Positions 8,994-18,432 of a stretch of 64,000 nt of DNA are shown here, one piece after another. The number at the start of each line of letters is the position of its first letter. The first letter of the stretch is position 1. The stretch is from Calothrix sp. C42_A2020_038. GTDB lineage: Bacteria; Cyanobacteriota; Cyanobacteriia; Cyanobacteriales; Nostocaceae. The position numbers were made by a program, and so were the translations under genes. Location of the stretch: the NCBI GenBank assembly GCA_015272395.1, contig JACYLQ010000047.1, positions 124,001-188,000 of the forward strand, read 5' to 3'. The notes under the pieces are model-generated. The model had not been told where the DNA came from, did no database searches, and worked only from the letters and a program-made list of their open reading frames with translations.

Positions 8994-9755
8994 TTAGCTT
9001 TTCCTTGCTTGCATTTTGGCGTAATAATGCTTTCTATTCTCTTCTACTAAGTGTGCTTCATTCCATTCTGAGTTAGGGGGATGGGATAGATGTAGATAAA
9101 CTAACTCTGGAGAACGACAAAGAAATCTTCCATCGACGAGATACCTTTCAATAATATCTTGGTCTTCTCCACCCCATCCAATAAAATTTTCATCCCATCC
9201 GTCAATTTCTAGGAGTCTTTGTCTCTCAAATAAAGGTACAATACCGAATCTTTCTTTACGAATTAAATGTTTCCAGAGTGCCGTCTCTTTATCTTCAGGC
9301 GCTATAGATGTATCTTCTATAATGTTGGTAGAAATTTCAGGGATATGATCAAAGTCTATAATTGCTAAATTGGACATGACTCGATACCCTGTCATTAATA
9401 ATTGAGGTGATAACTTTGCCATTCGCAAATGCTTTAATAAAGTATCTGAAATCGGAACTAAATCCACATCAAAAGGTGCTATATACTTACCCTGAGAGTG
9501 TGCCAAACCGAAATTTAGTGCTTTTGTTTTATGAAAAATACCATTACTTACCAAATGTAAATATTGAAAATTTTGAATAGAAAACTCTTTTTCAATCCAC
9601 AGAGAAGGTGCTTCATCAACTTCAACAAGTATCACTTCACACAAATTGTATAGCTTCTTGGCTGTATCTGTTTTCCACCATTCTATTAGAGTTTTTAAAT
9701 GATTTTCTCTGTTTCGGTAGGTAACTATTAAAGATAGTTCAAATTGTTGATTCAT
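8994..9755 (-). CDS. Glycosyltransferase family 2 (galactosyltransferase-like C-terminus)
   Basis: 253 residues. The N-terminus (LSLIVTYRNRENHLKTLIEWW) is a GT-A nucleotide-sugar fold; FDVDLVPI supplies the DxD metal site and FIGWGGEDQDIIERY matches the conserved C-terminal motif of galactosyl/N-acetylgalactosaminyl transferases. Its start overlaps the end of the preceding gene by 17 bases, indicating translational coupling. It is the last gene of a leftward cluster with two other family 2 transferases and a CapK-like gene. Sugar and acceptor are unknown; a cell-surface polysaccharide is the likeliest product. Confidence 0.85.
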   Translation of the reverse strand: MNQQFELSLIVTYRNRENHLKTLIEWWKTDTAKKLYNLCEVILVEVDEAPSLWIEKEFSIQNFQYLHLVSNGIFHKTKALNFGLAHSQGKYIAPFDVDLVPISDTLLKHLRMAKLSPQLLMTGYRVMSNLAIIDFDHIPEISTNIIEDTSIAPEDKETALWKHLIRKERFGIVPLFERQRLLEIDGWDENFIGWGGEDQDIIERYLVDGRFLCRSPELVYLHLSHPPNSEWNEAHLVEENRKHYYAKMQARKS

Positions 9756-10593
9756 TGCTAATGAGAGTAGATGGTAACTGAATAAAAATCTGCTGATACC
9801 TTGTTGTTTTTTTTATCTTTATCGGTAAGTCTCCGGTTAGCATACCTTGAGATAATGATTCTAAGCAGGAGATAATATTAAAGTTACGGCTTTGACTGGG
9901 TGCTAAATTTCCATTATGCTTATTTCGCACTTCGTCTGAATGAGATATATGTACTACTTTACCAATTGCAGACAGTCGCATTTCTAGAAGAAACGCGCGC
10001 ATTAATAAATCTTGGTCTTCCCAACCCCATCCTGTGAAAATTTCCTTATAACCACCTAAAGCAAGCAATGTAGTTCTTTTGGCACAAATCAGTCCGCAAC
10101 CGGGACGGCTATGACTTTGATATTTTGGTGCTTGTATGATATCAATAAAAGCAGTATCTTGACAATCACGAATTTTATAAGTGTATGCATCCCGTTTTAA
10201 TGCTACTGTATTAGGGTGAGTCTCTTCGACTGTTTTGACATAACATAACGTATTATTATTTGCAGATACAAGCTTTAACATTCCATCTAAAGTTGCTTGA
10301 TTCCAAATAATATCTGCATCTGATATGAGTAAAAATTCAGCCTGTGAGTGATAAATACCTTGATTTATGAGTTTTGATTTATTAAATCCCACAGATGGAA
10401 ACTGCAAAATTTCGACTTGATCTTGATTTTCTAATTTTTGAAGAGATTTCATGCAATTTATTTCTGTAGAACCACCATCACAAATTAAAATTTTAGTAAT
10501 TAACTCAACTAATTGAAGTGATTGAACGCATTGAATTATTTCACTGCGGTCTTTTACAGGAATTATTACCTCAAATTGAAATTGTGTCCCCAT
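9739..10593 (-). CDS. Glycosyltransferase family 2
   Basis: 284 residues. GT-A fold start FEVIIPVKDRSEIIQCVQSL, DxD motif in LLISDADIIWN, and FTGWGWEDQDLLMRAF near the C-terminus, the same GWGxEDQD signature as the next gene, so the two are probably diverged relatives. It begins 13 bases after the upstream 424-residue transferase and overlaps the downstream one, making a tight three-gene unit. No membrane segments, so it acts in the cytosol or peripherally at the membrane. Confidence 0.85.
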   Translation of the reverse strand: MGTQFQFEVIIPVKDRSEIIQCVQSLQLVELITKILICDGGSTEINCMKSLQKLENQDQVEILQFPSVGFNKSKLINQGIYHSQAEFLLISDADIIWNQATLDGMLKLVSANNNTLCYVKTVEETHPNTVALKRDAYTYKIRDCQDTAFIDIIQAPKYQSHSRPGCGLICAKRTTLLALGGYKEIFTGWGWEDQDLLMRAFLLEMRLSAIGKVVHISHSDEVRNKHNGNLAPSQSRNFNIISCLESLSQGMLTGDLPIKIKKTTRYQQIFIQLPSTLISNESTI

Positions 10594-10606
10594 TGTGAAT
10601 TCTAGA

Positions 10607-11881
10607 TTATAAATAGGGGCCAGTTACATAATTTAACTTAATAGGCGCCTCTTTGGTTAAAGGAGTTAGACATGGAAGTTTTCCTTCTTTAATGGTATTG
10701 TAGTTGGCATAAGCGCGCGCTTTCAAAATTGTCAACAACTGTTTACGCGCGGGGGAGTCTAACCCTGTATCAAGAGCTGTAGTTAGAGAATCGACTCGTT
10801 TAGAGCGAAAATAACAGTAGTAAGGTACATTTACAATTGTAGCTACCATAGCTGCTCTCAATAAAAACTCTGTATCACCACCAAACTTTAACCCAGTTGC
10901 AAAACCTCCTATTTGTAGTACTAATTCGCGCGTGACTAAGCTAGTAGGATGGAGTAAAGCATGTCCCGGTTTTTCTGCCAAAGCCAAATTTACATCTAAA
11001 GGATAACAAACCGGATGCAAAAAACATTCTTCTTCATAAACTCGAAATTCCTGTGTACCAACTAACTGTGACTTAGTTGCTACAGCAGCTTGCAAAAGTA
11101 TTGAAACACGGTCGCGACTTGACCAGTCATCAGCGTCTTGAAACAAATAAGCGTCGAAGTTAGTTTCTTCTACTATTTGTTGGACAAGTCGGTAAGGACC
11201 GACATTTTGTGATGATGCAATAAGGGTGACATTGGGAAATTCTTCAACAATCGACACGGGTGGATTACTTGAAGCATCATCCACAACAACAATACCATCT
11301 AATGGACGAGTTTGATGATGCAAAGACTGTAAACAACGACGTAACCACTTTTCACAACGGTAATGAGGAACAATGGCAAGGATTTTTGAGTTTAGCTGTA
11401 AAGCTGATAAAGAGAGGGGAGAAGGAGGAGTCGAGGAATAAATATTGCTTGTTGTACTTGTTGCTTTTAAACTAGTCCAGTGGAACAAGATAGACTTTTT
11501 TTCCAAGATGTTGGCAATATTTAAAATTTTCCAATCATCTAACTTATAAAGTTCTTGCTGTATTGACTTTATAATGCTAGTGGATGCCATCCAAGCCATT
11601 ACTTCTACCTCTATTTCCTTTGCTGTTTCAGTAGGTAAGCTTGCGTCTGGAGGACAAGCAGCAATAAAAGGAAACTCAGTGTTTTCTGGTAGCAGTGATA
11701 TCGGAGTTGCTTTTGCAGGTATATAGCCAATAATATCAGTATGTATACTATTTAATAGAGACGCATAATCTGCTTGTATTGGGATAACATTGATACAAAT
11801 TTCAGGATAGTTTTCAACAAGTTTAGTAATGTAATATCTATTTTGTATGGCATCAATAATGAGCGTGATTGTAGTTTTCAT
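10607..11881 (-). CDS. Glycosyltransferase family 2 with extra N-terminal domain
   Basis: 424 residues. Residues about 170-400 form a GT-A domain: ILAIVPHYRCEKWLRRCLQSL, VVVDDASSNPP, NVGPYRLVQQ and the metal site LFQDADDWSS; FGGDTEFLLRAAM gives the acceptor-side acidic motif. The first 165 residues are an additional alpha/beta region beginning MKTTITLIIDAIQNRYY that I do not recognise. It is the first gene of the GT2 trio; a 320-base gap holding a dispersed repeat separates it from the CapK-like gene upstream. Confidence 0.8.
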   Translation of the reverse strand: MKTTITLIIDAIQNRYYITKLVENYPEICINVIPIQADYASLLNSIHTDIIGYIPAKATPISLLPENTEFPFIAACPPDASLPTETAKEIEVEVMAWMASTSIIKSIQQELYKLDDWKILNIANILEKKSILFHWTSLKATSTTSNIYSSTPPSPLSLSALQLNSKILAIVPHYRCEKWLRRCLQSLHHQTRPLDGIVVVDDASSNPPVSIVEEFPNVTLIASSQNVGPYRLVQQIVEETNFDAYLFQDADDWSSRDRVSILLQAAVATKSQLVGTQEFRVYEEECFLHPVCYPLDVNLALAEKPGHALLHPTSLVTRELVLQIGGFATGLKFGGDTEFLLRAAMVATIVNVPYYCYFRSKRVDSLTTALDTGLDSPARKQLLTILKARAYANYNTIKEGKLPCLTPLTKEAPIKLNYVTGPYL

Positions 11882-12013
11882 CAGTTTTGTACCAATTAAG
11901 TTGGTATAAAGTGTTTACTAATATCTTAGAGGATGTTTGAGAAGTCTAAAAAAATACACAAAATTCCTCTGGAACCTTGATTAAGAGGGTAGTATAACCG
12001 TAATAAAAACCTT

Positions 12014-12041
12014 GTAGAGACGTTACATGTAAAGTCTTTAC
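12014..12041. repeat. GTAGAGACG palindrome (degenerate copy)
   Basis: GTAGAGACGTTACA followed by TGTAAAGTCTTTAC, an imperfect copy of the palindrome family that is perfect at 25819 and 59641. Confidence 0.7.
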
Positions 12042-12070
12042 GGGGTGGGTAATTAACCGGACATGATATC

Positions 12071-12130
12071 ACTCCACAACAGTTTGATTTTAATCTATGT
12101 ACAAGAGCGCAACCTAAAAACTGCTGTAAA
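12071..12130 (-). repeat. Dispersed 60-bp repeat, copy A
   Basis: On the minus strand this reads TTTACAGCAGTTTTTAGGTT and so on to GTTGTGGAGT, identical over 60 bp to the core at 34503-34562 and with one change to that at 20259-20318. Beyond GTGGAGT the flanks of copy A diverge. Confidence 0.9.
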
Positions 12131-12202
12131 AGAGGCGCCGTAGATAAATTATGCCTATTACTTCCGAGTATAACAAGCCTGAAAAACCCTGCTAGCAACG
12201 AA

Positions 12203-14434
12203 TTAATATAAAATCACCGACTGCTTATCATTAACTTGAAAAGCTAAACGCTCAAACGCAGAAGTACGAGAATTTGGTGCTGCTGATGCGACTAAGCATT
12301 GATATGCTAATTCTAGTTCATTTATTTCAAATAATCTTTGTGCCAGAGATTGCAGTATTGGTACCCAAGGCACTGGGTCGATATCATGATTGGGTGGTTT
12401 ATTATCTAATATACCTGCGCTCTGTTTAATTATTTGCAGCCATTTTGATGGTTCTAATTTTTTCCCTGTTACGAGTGTTCCATAACCTCGTTCTATATAT
12501 ACCCGTACTTTTTCTTGGGGTGATTTTGCTACTGATTGTAATTTAGATAAAGCTACGTCTATATCTATATCCTTTTCTGCTTTTATCATTTGCTGGCGCC
12601 ACATTAACCAATTCGTGATAAATTTGTCAAATAATGGTGGTTGTATAGTTTCAATAGGTGCAACTGCTTGTCCGTGAATTAGTTCACACCAATGAGCGAG
12701 TAACCAGATTCCAAATCTTGGCGCAAAAAAGTTCAAATCACCAATTAAAATTGATACTATCGGACGTAAGTGGTTAGTAATAGAAGTTAATTCCGATTTA
12801 CGCATGAATTGTGCTGCAGCTTCTAATGCAGATAGCAGGTTATGAACATTGAAGACATCAAGTTTACTAAAGCGCGCGTAATCAGAATACTTTGTCCAAA
12901 TATTACAAGCAAATTCAGTATCAAGGTAGAGACTGGGAACTAAAAGGTCAATTAGTGCTGCGTCTTGATTATGGGTGGGTTTTATTACTGCAAGCAATCT
13001 TTGCACAGCTTGATTATAAATCGATTTTATCTCCGATGCATCTGTTAGAAAAGTGCAGGCAAAAAGTAACACGCGCGCTGTGATTATTTCTGCTTGTGGT
13101 TCTAGTTGACTCTCAAGAACTCTTTTTAATAAAGCTTTAGTTGTTGCAGGTAAGCCAGAATTGACTATAACGGCTGGATTTATAAGTTGCTGTAATAATT
13201 GAGCAGTTTTGTAAAGATGACCTTTTGGTAACCAACCTTGGTTTAACCAGTCTGCCCATTTCCCAGTAGTAATGATACGTATCCAACGAGTATCTTCGTT
13301 GCTATATTTATTAACTTCTATTTCCTGTTTTGATTGAGATTTATAATTATAAGCGGTTTCATCTAAAAGAAGTTGCACTTCCACTTCACCAAAAGTATTA
13401 TCTATCCAATTACTTAACCCTTTAAGCGAGAGTTCAGAATTAGGATGTGGCTGCAACCATATATTCATCTTATGATCTTGACGCACTACTTGATAGTTAA
13501 GAATACTATCGAAAGATGGCATTCTAATTTCACCTGGATATTTTATACCTTCCAAAGTACGTATTTGATCTTCAATACGCCCTAAAACCTTTGCTGTTAA
13601 ACCTGGGCGCCCACATAGACAAGGTTCGTTATGGAGTTGTAAAATATCACCACATTTGTATCTTACCAACGGCATCACATAATTAAAAAGGTCAGTTGTC
13701 ACCAACTCGCCGTCAACAACTTCGTAAAAACAGCGGTTGGTATCCAAATGCAGGCGCCCAGCTTCTGGACAAGCCATTCCAGAAATTCCAGTTTCCTGAC
13801 ACCCATATTCTTCGATCACAATGGCACCGAAAACCATTTCTAAAAGTTCTCTTTGATAATCAAAAAGATTTTCTCCCGTGCAAATCACACCTAAAACAGG
13901 TGGTATTTTCTGACCCCATAACCGCGCGGCAACCTCACAAATTCGACTAGGATATCCACGGATAACACTCGGTTGTTGTAATGAATTTAATAGTAATTTG
14001 ATAAAATTATCGTCAACAACCCCAGCTATTGCCATATCAACAGGACGCACAGGTAATAAACGACTAGCAACATTAATCACTGGTGTACTGTCGTTAATAC
14101 CCCACCAAGAAAACGAATGCTTTCTCGCAGCTATTCTTGCTTGGTTCCACTTACTTCCAGCAAAATAAATGTAATGCTTACCGCGACTACCACTACTCAT
14201 ACCACGGTATACAATATCAGCAACATTAGCCAAAAACAAACCAGGACTAATACGAACTGTTTGTTTATCAATAGGAGTAAGCTGCATGAAGGCAGTTTGC
14301 CAATTGGACACTAGTTTTTTGTTTGGATTACAGCTACTGGTATCTATTAAACCTGCTAACTCAAATCGTGCGTAGTTTCCCGGCGCAGTAGCGGCAACTT
14401 CTAGAACCTTTTTCAAATTAGCAATATCATTCAT
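12203..14434 (-). CDS. CapK/PaaK-like adenylate-forming enzyme with C-terminal helical domain
   Basis: 743 residues. The first 370 or so form an acyl-adenylating domain of the phenylacetate-CoA ligase/CapK type: phosphate loop SSGSRGK (residues 80-86), EEYGCQETG (208-216) and VRYKCGD (258-263). The remaining 370 residues are predicted mostly helical and resemble nothing I recognise; ordinary CapK proteins lack them. CapK-type proteins occur in polysaccharide clusters, where they probably activate an acyl group or act as acyl/sugar ligases. It lies 21 bases after an SH3 protein and upstream of three glycosyltransferases, which supports a surface-glycan role. Substrate unknown. Confidence 0.7.
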   Translation of the reverse strand: MNDIANLKKVLEVAATAPGNYARFELAGLIDTSSCNPNKKLVSNWQTAFMQLTPIDKQTVRISPGLFLANVADIVYRGMSSGSRGKHYIYFAGSKWNQARIAARKHSFSWWGINDSTPVINVASRLLPVRPVDMAIAGVVDDNFIKLLLNSLQQPSVIRGYPSRICEVAARLWGQKIPPVLGVICTGENLFDYQRELLEMVFGAIVIEEYGCQETGISGMACPEAGRLHLDTNRCFYEVVDGELVTTDLFNYVMPLVRYKCGDILQLHNEPCLCGRPGLTAKVLGRIEDQIRTLEGIKYPGEIRMPSFDSILNYQVVRQDHKMNIWLQPHPNSELSLKGLSNWIDNTFGEVEVQLLLDETAYNYKSQSKQEIEVNKYSNEDTRWIRIITTGKWADWLNQGWLPKGHLYKTAQLLQQLINPAVIVNSGLPATTKALLKRVLESQLEPQAEIITARVLLFACTFLTDASEIKSIYNQAVQRLLAVIKPTHNQDAALIDLLVPSLYLDTEFACNIWTKYSDYARFSKLDVFNVHNLLSALEAAAQFMRKSELTSITNHLRPIVSILIGDLNFFAPRFGIWLLAHWCELIHGQAVAPIETIQPPLFDKFITNWLMWRQQMIKAEKDIDIDVALSKLQSVAKSPQEKVRVYIERGYGTLVTGKKLEPSKWLQIIKQSAGILDNKPPNHDIDPVPWVPILQSLAQRLFEINELELAYQCLVASAAPNSRTSAFERLAFQVNDKQSVILY

Positions 14435-14455
14435 GCAGCGAACGTTAGCTAAAGA

Positions 14456-14980
14456 TTAATTTTCTTGAACAAAAATAGCTCTTGATATCCTATCACCCCT
14501 TTGTACCCAGTCTTCGTTCACTACTATACTTTGATTGCCAAATAAAGCGTTGATCTGCATCCGTAACATTGCTACTGGTTTTTCGCAAAACTTTCCTAGA
14601 GGTTTGAGGAATTCACTAGCAACCCAACCCGTCCGAAATCGGGGAGCAGAAGCAAAACCATATTCATTCACATCAAAAGCATAACCTGCGTAACTCGCGA
14701 ATTGAATCCGAGTCCATTTGCCAGTAGAGTCTTTTCTGACTGGTACGATAGCCCAGTTGTTAGGAATTTGACCAATTATCCTGCCATTAGGACTATTTCT
14801 AACATTTAATTGGCTACCTTGTTTGGTTGTAACCCTGACATAATCGTATGGGCTTTTTCCTTGATCACATTTTTGAGGAGGTTTTCTGTTCTGTTTTACA
14901 CTGGCAGCACTAGTTTGTACTCCTGCTACAGAGAAAATAAACAGCGTAACAAAACTAAAAATTCGTTTCCAGTTACTCAT
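14456..14980 (-). CDS. Exported SH3-domain protein
   Basis: 174 residues with a signal peptide (WKRIFSFVTLFIFSVAGVQ, then TSAASV). A bacterial SH3-like domain follows: VRVTTKQGSQLNVRNSPNG, RIIGQIPNNWAIVPV, RTGWVASEFLKPLG. Such domains bind peptidoglycan or cell-wall peptides in the periplasm. Two cysteines (CDQGKS and KFCEKP) could form a disulphide. It precedes the CapK-like gene by only 21 bases, so the two probably share a promoter. Confidence 0.75.
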   Translation of the reverse strand: MSNWKRIFSFVTLFIFSVAGVQTSAASVKQNRKPPQKCDQGKSPYDYVRVTTKQGSQLNVRNSPNGRIIGQIPNNWAIVPVRKDSTGKWTRIQFASYAGYAFDVNEYGFASAPRFRTGWVASEFLKPLGKFCEKPVAMLRMQINALFGNQSIVVNEDWVQRGDRISRAIFVQEN

Positions 14981-15134
14981 ACGTCGATTTCAGTATACAC
15001 TTACGTACAGTTTAATACATATTTATGTAATTATTTTCCGTATGAGCACTATAATATCTTGAAAATTTAAGATTCCCAACTTCGATCAGCTAGAAATCTT
15101 AAAACTCTCAATAAATTTAATGAAAGCAGTAAAC

Positions 15135-15803
15135 TTAAGCTTTAGTATAAACAACCAAGCTTTTATACTCATGAACCTGTTTGATTTGACCTGTTTCTTC
15201 CAAGGATTTGATTAGAGACTTTGTTGCACCCCAAGCTGAAGAGCCGCTATAAAATATAATCTTACCGTCAGGATTGAGTTTGTCTATAAATATTTGTAGT
15301 AAAGATGCATCGTTGTGGTGAGTAATCTTACTATTTTCTGGTAAGTAAAATTCACATAAGTGGAATAAGTTAATAATGTCAAATCTTGGTAGGGTGTTAG
15401 CAGTCAATGTGTAAATGTCAGCGAAAATAACTTTGTAATATTTTGCTAAATCTGGATTTTTTAGTACTAATTTGACGTATGCTTGGTGTTCTGGCACCGC
15501 TGCTGTAATTCCAATAATTTCATTTGGTACGTCTAACTTTTGGTTTTCTAGCCCGACAATATGATGCACTCCCGTACCAAAATGAAAGATGTTTTTGCCC
15601 TCAATACCCAAATCTTTAATATAATCAATAAACTCTAGGTCACAAGGACAACGTTTTACATCTAACTCCCAAGTCGAATTCTCTCGAAAAAATTTCATGC
15701 CGACATAACGTGGTGAACTTGGTCTTTTTAAACCTGTAAGACATGCAATGTTACGTATGACCGGATTACTACTCAAAAATTTATGATTACTTACTAAAGC
15801 CAT
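15135..15803 (-). CDS. Possible SAM-dependent methyltransferase, unknown
   Basis: 222 residues. Features suggest a Rossmann methyltransferase: KNIFHFGTGVHHIVGLE as a possible motif I, FDIINLFHLCEFY as motif IV, and LNPDGKIIFYSGSSAWGATK resembling the strand after it. The glycine-rich loop is atypical (FGTGVHH), so the assignment is tentative. N-terminal residues 1-60 include CLTGLKRPSSPRYVGMKFF, not recognised. It stands alone between an SH3 gene and an EndoU gene, all on the minus strand. Confidence 0.45.
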   Translation of the reverse strand: MALVSNHKFLSSNPVIRNIACLTGLKRPSSPRYVGMKFFRENSTWELDVKRCPCDLEFIDYIKDLGIEGKNIFHFGTGVHHIVGLENQKLDVPNEIIGITAAVPEHQAYVKLVLKNPDLAKYYKVIFADIYTLTANTLPRFDIINLFHLCEFYLPENSKITHHNDASLLQIFIDKLNPDGKIIFYSGSSAWGATKSLIKSLEETGQIKQVHEYKSLVVYTKA

Positions 15804-15977
15804 TTTAAATTTCCTAAACTTGCTTCGATGTTAAATATACATTAACTTGAAGTAAAAACACTTAGGTAAAATTTTTGGAATATTATATCAAAATTTATTA
15901 ACCGCAAGCTATTTATGAATTTCTTTTGAAGCTCAAGTATTTGCAGTACTTAATGTAGTATGTACAGTACAAAAGCA

Positions 15978-16829
15978 CTACTCATTTTTAAATGGTTGTG
16001 AGCCTTTACAGTTGAGACCTTTTGGTGTAGCATCTGGGTAATGAGTAATGATGGCGTTTTGTTTTCTCACGAAGACTGTAGGAAAAATTGTACCTGTATC
16101 GCTATCCCTAACATTATATATACAGGCGCCTTCATTGTTACCCTGCTGTTTAAATATCTTGGTTACATCAATTAACATTTCTTCTGCGTTACTCAAATAA
16201 CCGTAACCTTTAATGACATCTGTAACAGTACGATTTGGTTGTTTGATTACTACACCCATTGTATAGATTACACCTGGAACAACTTCTTGATGCTTCTGGT
16301 TGTTGGGAAGTCTGCCACCAATACCTTGATTTTGTAACTGTAGATACCTGCCATAAAAATGTAAACCACCAATATCATTTGCATTATAGATTTCACCGCA
16401 AAATATATGCTCGAAACCCTTGCGTTTGAACCAGATATTTGTCAAATCTTGCAAAAAATCAGACCTGCGCTTGCGTCCAGGACGAATTTCACCTCCTACT
16501 GCTTGCTGAATTTTCTCTAAAACATCAGGGTAGTTTCGCAGCAGTTGTTTGAATTGATTAGGTAATACATTAGAACCTATTGGCCCACAAACTCTTAAAA
16601 CTGCTTCATCGAACGCATTTAATTTGGGTGCTGGTGGTGAGATATCAAGCTGTTGACCTGGTGGAAAATTTAAAGGAACAGGGTTATCTTCATTATCAAA
16701 AAAAGGTATTAACTCTTGATTTTGTTGGTTTGATGTTTCTTGAGCAGTGCTGGGAAGTAGCAGCAATAACCCGAAAATAAATATTACAGTTAAAAATCTT
16801 GACTTAGCTTGTAAGTTTAACAGTGGCAT
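15978..16829 (-). CDS. Exported EndoU-type endoribonuclease domain protein
   Basis: About 283 residues from the ATG at 16829 (a GTG at 16838 is possible). A signal peptide or anchor (LTVIFIFGLLLLLPSTAQ) is followed by a Pro/Gln-rich linker. The C-terminal domain has GFEHIFCGEIYN and GGLHFYGRYLQLQNQG, fitting the two-histidine core of EndoU/XendoU nucleases, and GVVIKQPNRT could supply the catalytic lysine. EndoU enzymes cut RNA at uridines; bacterial ones are often secreted toxins. No immunity gene is obvious beside it. Cyanobacteria carry stand-alone exported EndoU proteins of unknown role. Confidence 0.65.
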   Translation of the reverse strand: MPLLNLQAKSRFLTVIFIFGLLLLLPSTAQETSNQQNQELIPFFDNEDNPVPLNFPPGQQLDISPPAPKLNAFDEAVLRVCGPIGSNVLPNQFKQLLRNYPDVLEKIQQAVGGEIRPGRKRRSDFLQDLTNIWFKRKGFEHIFCGEIYNANDIGGLHFYGRYLQLQNQGIGGRLPNNQKHQEVVPGVIYTMGVVIKQPNRTVTDVIKGYGYLSNAEEMLIDVTKIFKQQGNNEGACIYNVRDSDTGTIFPTVFVRKQNAIITHYPDATPKGLNCKGSQPFKNE

Positions 16830-17027
16830 ATAAGTCACTTTGAGTCACATTGTATAAAAGAATCAATATGATGTTAAGTCTGTATGATTAAGGTTTATTT
16901 ATGAGTGGTTCTATGTCATTAATTTTGGCGGGTTAGCTGGCAATATAACACAGACCACGATTGTGTAATAAATTTAGCCTACAAGGGAATACTAATTAAT
17001 AGACCAACTTTTAGCCTTGCTTAAAAA

Positions 17028-17240
17028 ATGTTTCACAGAGGAAATATAACGCTGTTGCTTTTACTAATGCTAATATTCGTCGGGTTTGGAGATAGTTTTT
17101 TACCAAAACCTTTGAGTACAGCCAGCTATCAAACACGCACAACAATCAATAACTTTGTTATCGGTATGTTTCCTGCGTGGAGACTAAAAACAAACCCACA
17201 TCAAAAAACTCAAGAAGCAATTAACGAAACTAGTAAATAA
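17028..17240 (+). CDS. Small conserved membrane or exported protein
   Basis: 70 residues: one N-terminal hydrophobic segment (ITLLLLLMLIFVGFGDSF) then LPKPLSTASYQTRTTINNF and VIGMFPAWRLKTNPHQKTQ. The pattern of helix plus conserved LPKPLSTASxxTR resembles a small protein family in filamentous cyanobacteria. No function known. It converges with ilvC across a heptamer-repeat hairpin. Confidence 0.65.
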   Translation: MFHRGNITLLLLLMLIFVGFGDSFLPKPLSTASYQTRTTINNFVIGMFPAWRLKTNPHQKTQEAINETSK

Positions 17241-17243
17241 TAT

Positions 17244-17295
17244 TTAGGAGTTATGAGTTATGAGTTTCAACTTCTAACTCCTAACTCCTAACTTA
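17244..17295. terminator. Heptamer-repeat hairpin between convergent genes
   Basis: TTAGGAGTTATGAGTTATGAG is followed by TCTAACTCCTAACTCCTAAC. The two arms are complementary and each is built of 7-bp units (GAGTTAT; CTAACTC). It sits between the stop codons of the small membrane protein and ilvC and could stop transcription from both sides. Confidence 0.55.
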
Positions 17296-17298
17296 AGA

Positions 17299-18294
17299 TT
17301 ACACTTTTTTCAACCAGCTAAACATCGCACGTAAGTCTTTACCGACTTCTTCGATGGGATGTTCTGCTTCTCTACGACGCATTGCGGTGAAACCTGCTTT
17401 ACCTGATTGATTTTCCAAGACGAACTCGCGCGCAAATTGTCCGGTTTGAATTTCGGTGAGTATTTTTTTCATCTCAGCTTTTGTTTGGTCGTTAACAATG
17501 CGCGGGCCGCGAGTGTAGTCTCCATATTCAGCAGTATTGGAAATGCTATCACGCATTTTCGCCAAACCACCTTCCACAACTAAGTCTACAATCAGTTTGA
17601 CTTCGTGCAAACACTCAAAATATGCCAGTTCGGGTTGATAACCTGCTTCCACCAAAGTCTCAAAACCTGCTTTAATTAAAGCACTTAAACCACCGCACAG
17701 TACAGCCTGTTCACCGAACAAGTCCGTTTCAGTTTCCTCACGGAATGTTGTTTCTAAAACTCCCGCGCGTGTTCCACCTATACCTCTGGCATATGCCATT
17801 GCTCGATCGCGCGCTTGTCCGCTAGCGTTTTGGTAGACTGCGAATAGTGCCGGTACACCTTGTCCTTGTTCGTATGTGCGACGTACTAAATGTCCGGGTC
17901 CCTTGGGCGCCACCATGACAACATCAACATTGGAAGGTGGTACAACTTGTCCAAAGTGAATATTAAACCCGTGTGCAAAAGCTAAAACGTTACCTTCTTC
18001 GAGGTTTGGTTCAATCTCGTTTTTGTAAATACTTTTTTGCACTTCATCAGGCAACAGAATCATAATAAAGTCTGCTGCCGCTGCTGCATCCGAAACATTT
18101 TTAACCGTTAAACCAGCTGCTTCAGCCTTTGCCACTGACTTACTACCCGGGTACAGCCCAACAATCACATTCAAGCCACTATCCTTCAAGTTTAAAGCGT
18201 GAGCATGACCCTGTGAACCATAACCGATTATAGCAATCGTTTTTCCAGCTAAAAGGTCTAAATTTGCATCTGTGTCATAATACATCCGAGCCAT
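17299..18294 (-). CDS. ilvC: Ketol-acid reductoisomerase
   Basis: 331 residues, the normal length of class I KARI. The N-terminal NADPH-binding loop is [21 protein letters not shown] and the knotted C-terminal domain includes [19 protein letters not shown], with the metal-binding acidic residues, and [12 protein letters not shown]. It converts acetolactate and 2-aceto-2-hydroxybutyrate to dihydroxy acids in valine, isoleucine and leucine synthesis. It is monocistronic. cimA, another branched-chain gene, lies 12 kb away. Confidence 0.97.
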   Translation of the reverse strand: MARMYYDTDANLDLLAGKTIAIIGYGSQGHAHALNLKDSGLNVIVGLYPGSKSVAKAEAAGLTVKNVSDAAAAADFIMILLPDEVQKSIYKNEIEPNLEEGNVLAFAHGFNIHFGQVVPPSNVDVVMVAPKGPGHLVRRTYEQGQGVPALFAVYQNASGQARDRAMAYARGIGGTRAGVLETTFREETETDLFGEQAVLCGGLSALIKAGFETLVEAGYQPELAYFECLHEVKLIVDLVVEGGLAKMRDSISNTAEYGDYTRGPRIVNDQTKAEMKKILTEIQTGQFAREFVLENQSGKAGFTAMRRREAEHPIEEVGKDLRAMFSWLKKV

Positions 18295-18432
18295 AGGTAG
18301 CGTCTCCAGTCAGCAAGCACCTGTTTTATTGCAGACCTTTAATCTTACCTCAAAACTATGGCCAAAAATTCATCAATTTCTTTCCGCAGATAGTTAGATA
18401 GTTATTGCATTACACCAAACACTCAAAAAGAA

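Larger units (their letters stand above)
11882..12202. other. Intergenic stretch with dispersed repeats
   Basis: No gene. It contains a GTAGAGACG-type imperfect palindrome at 12014-12041 and the 60-bp dispersed repeat at 12071-12130 on the minus strand. The apparent 90-codon minus-strand frame here is produced by the repeat and is not a gene. Confidence 0.7.

Noticed and set aside
11926-12198. 90-codon minus-strand frame
   Set aside because: It is produced by the dispersed repeat and a GTAGAGACG palindrome; the same peptide piece appears from copy C in unrelated context.
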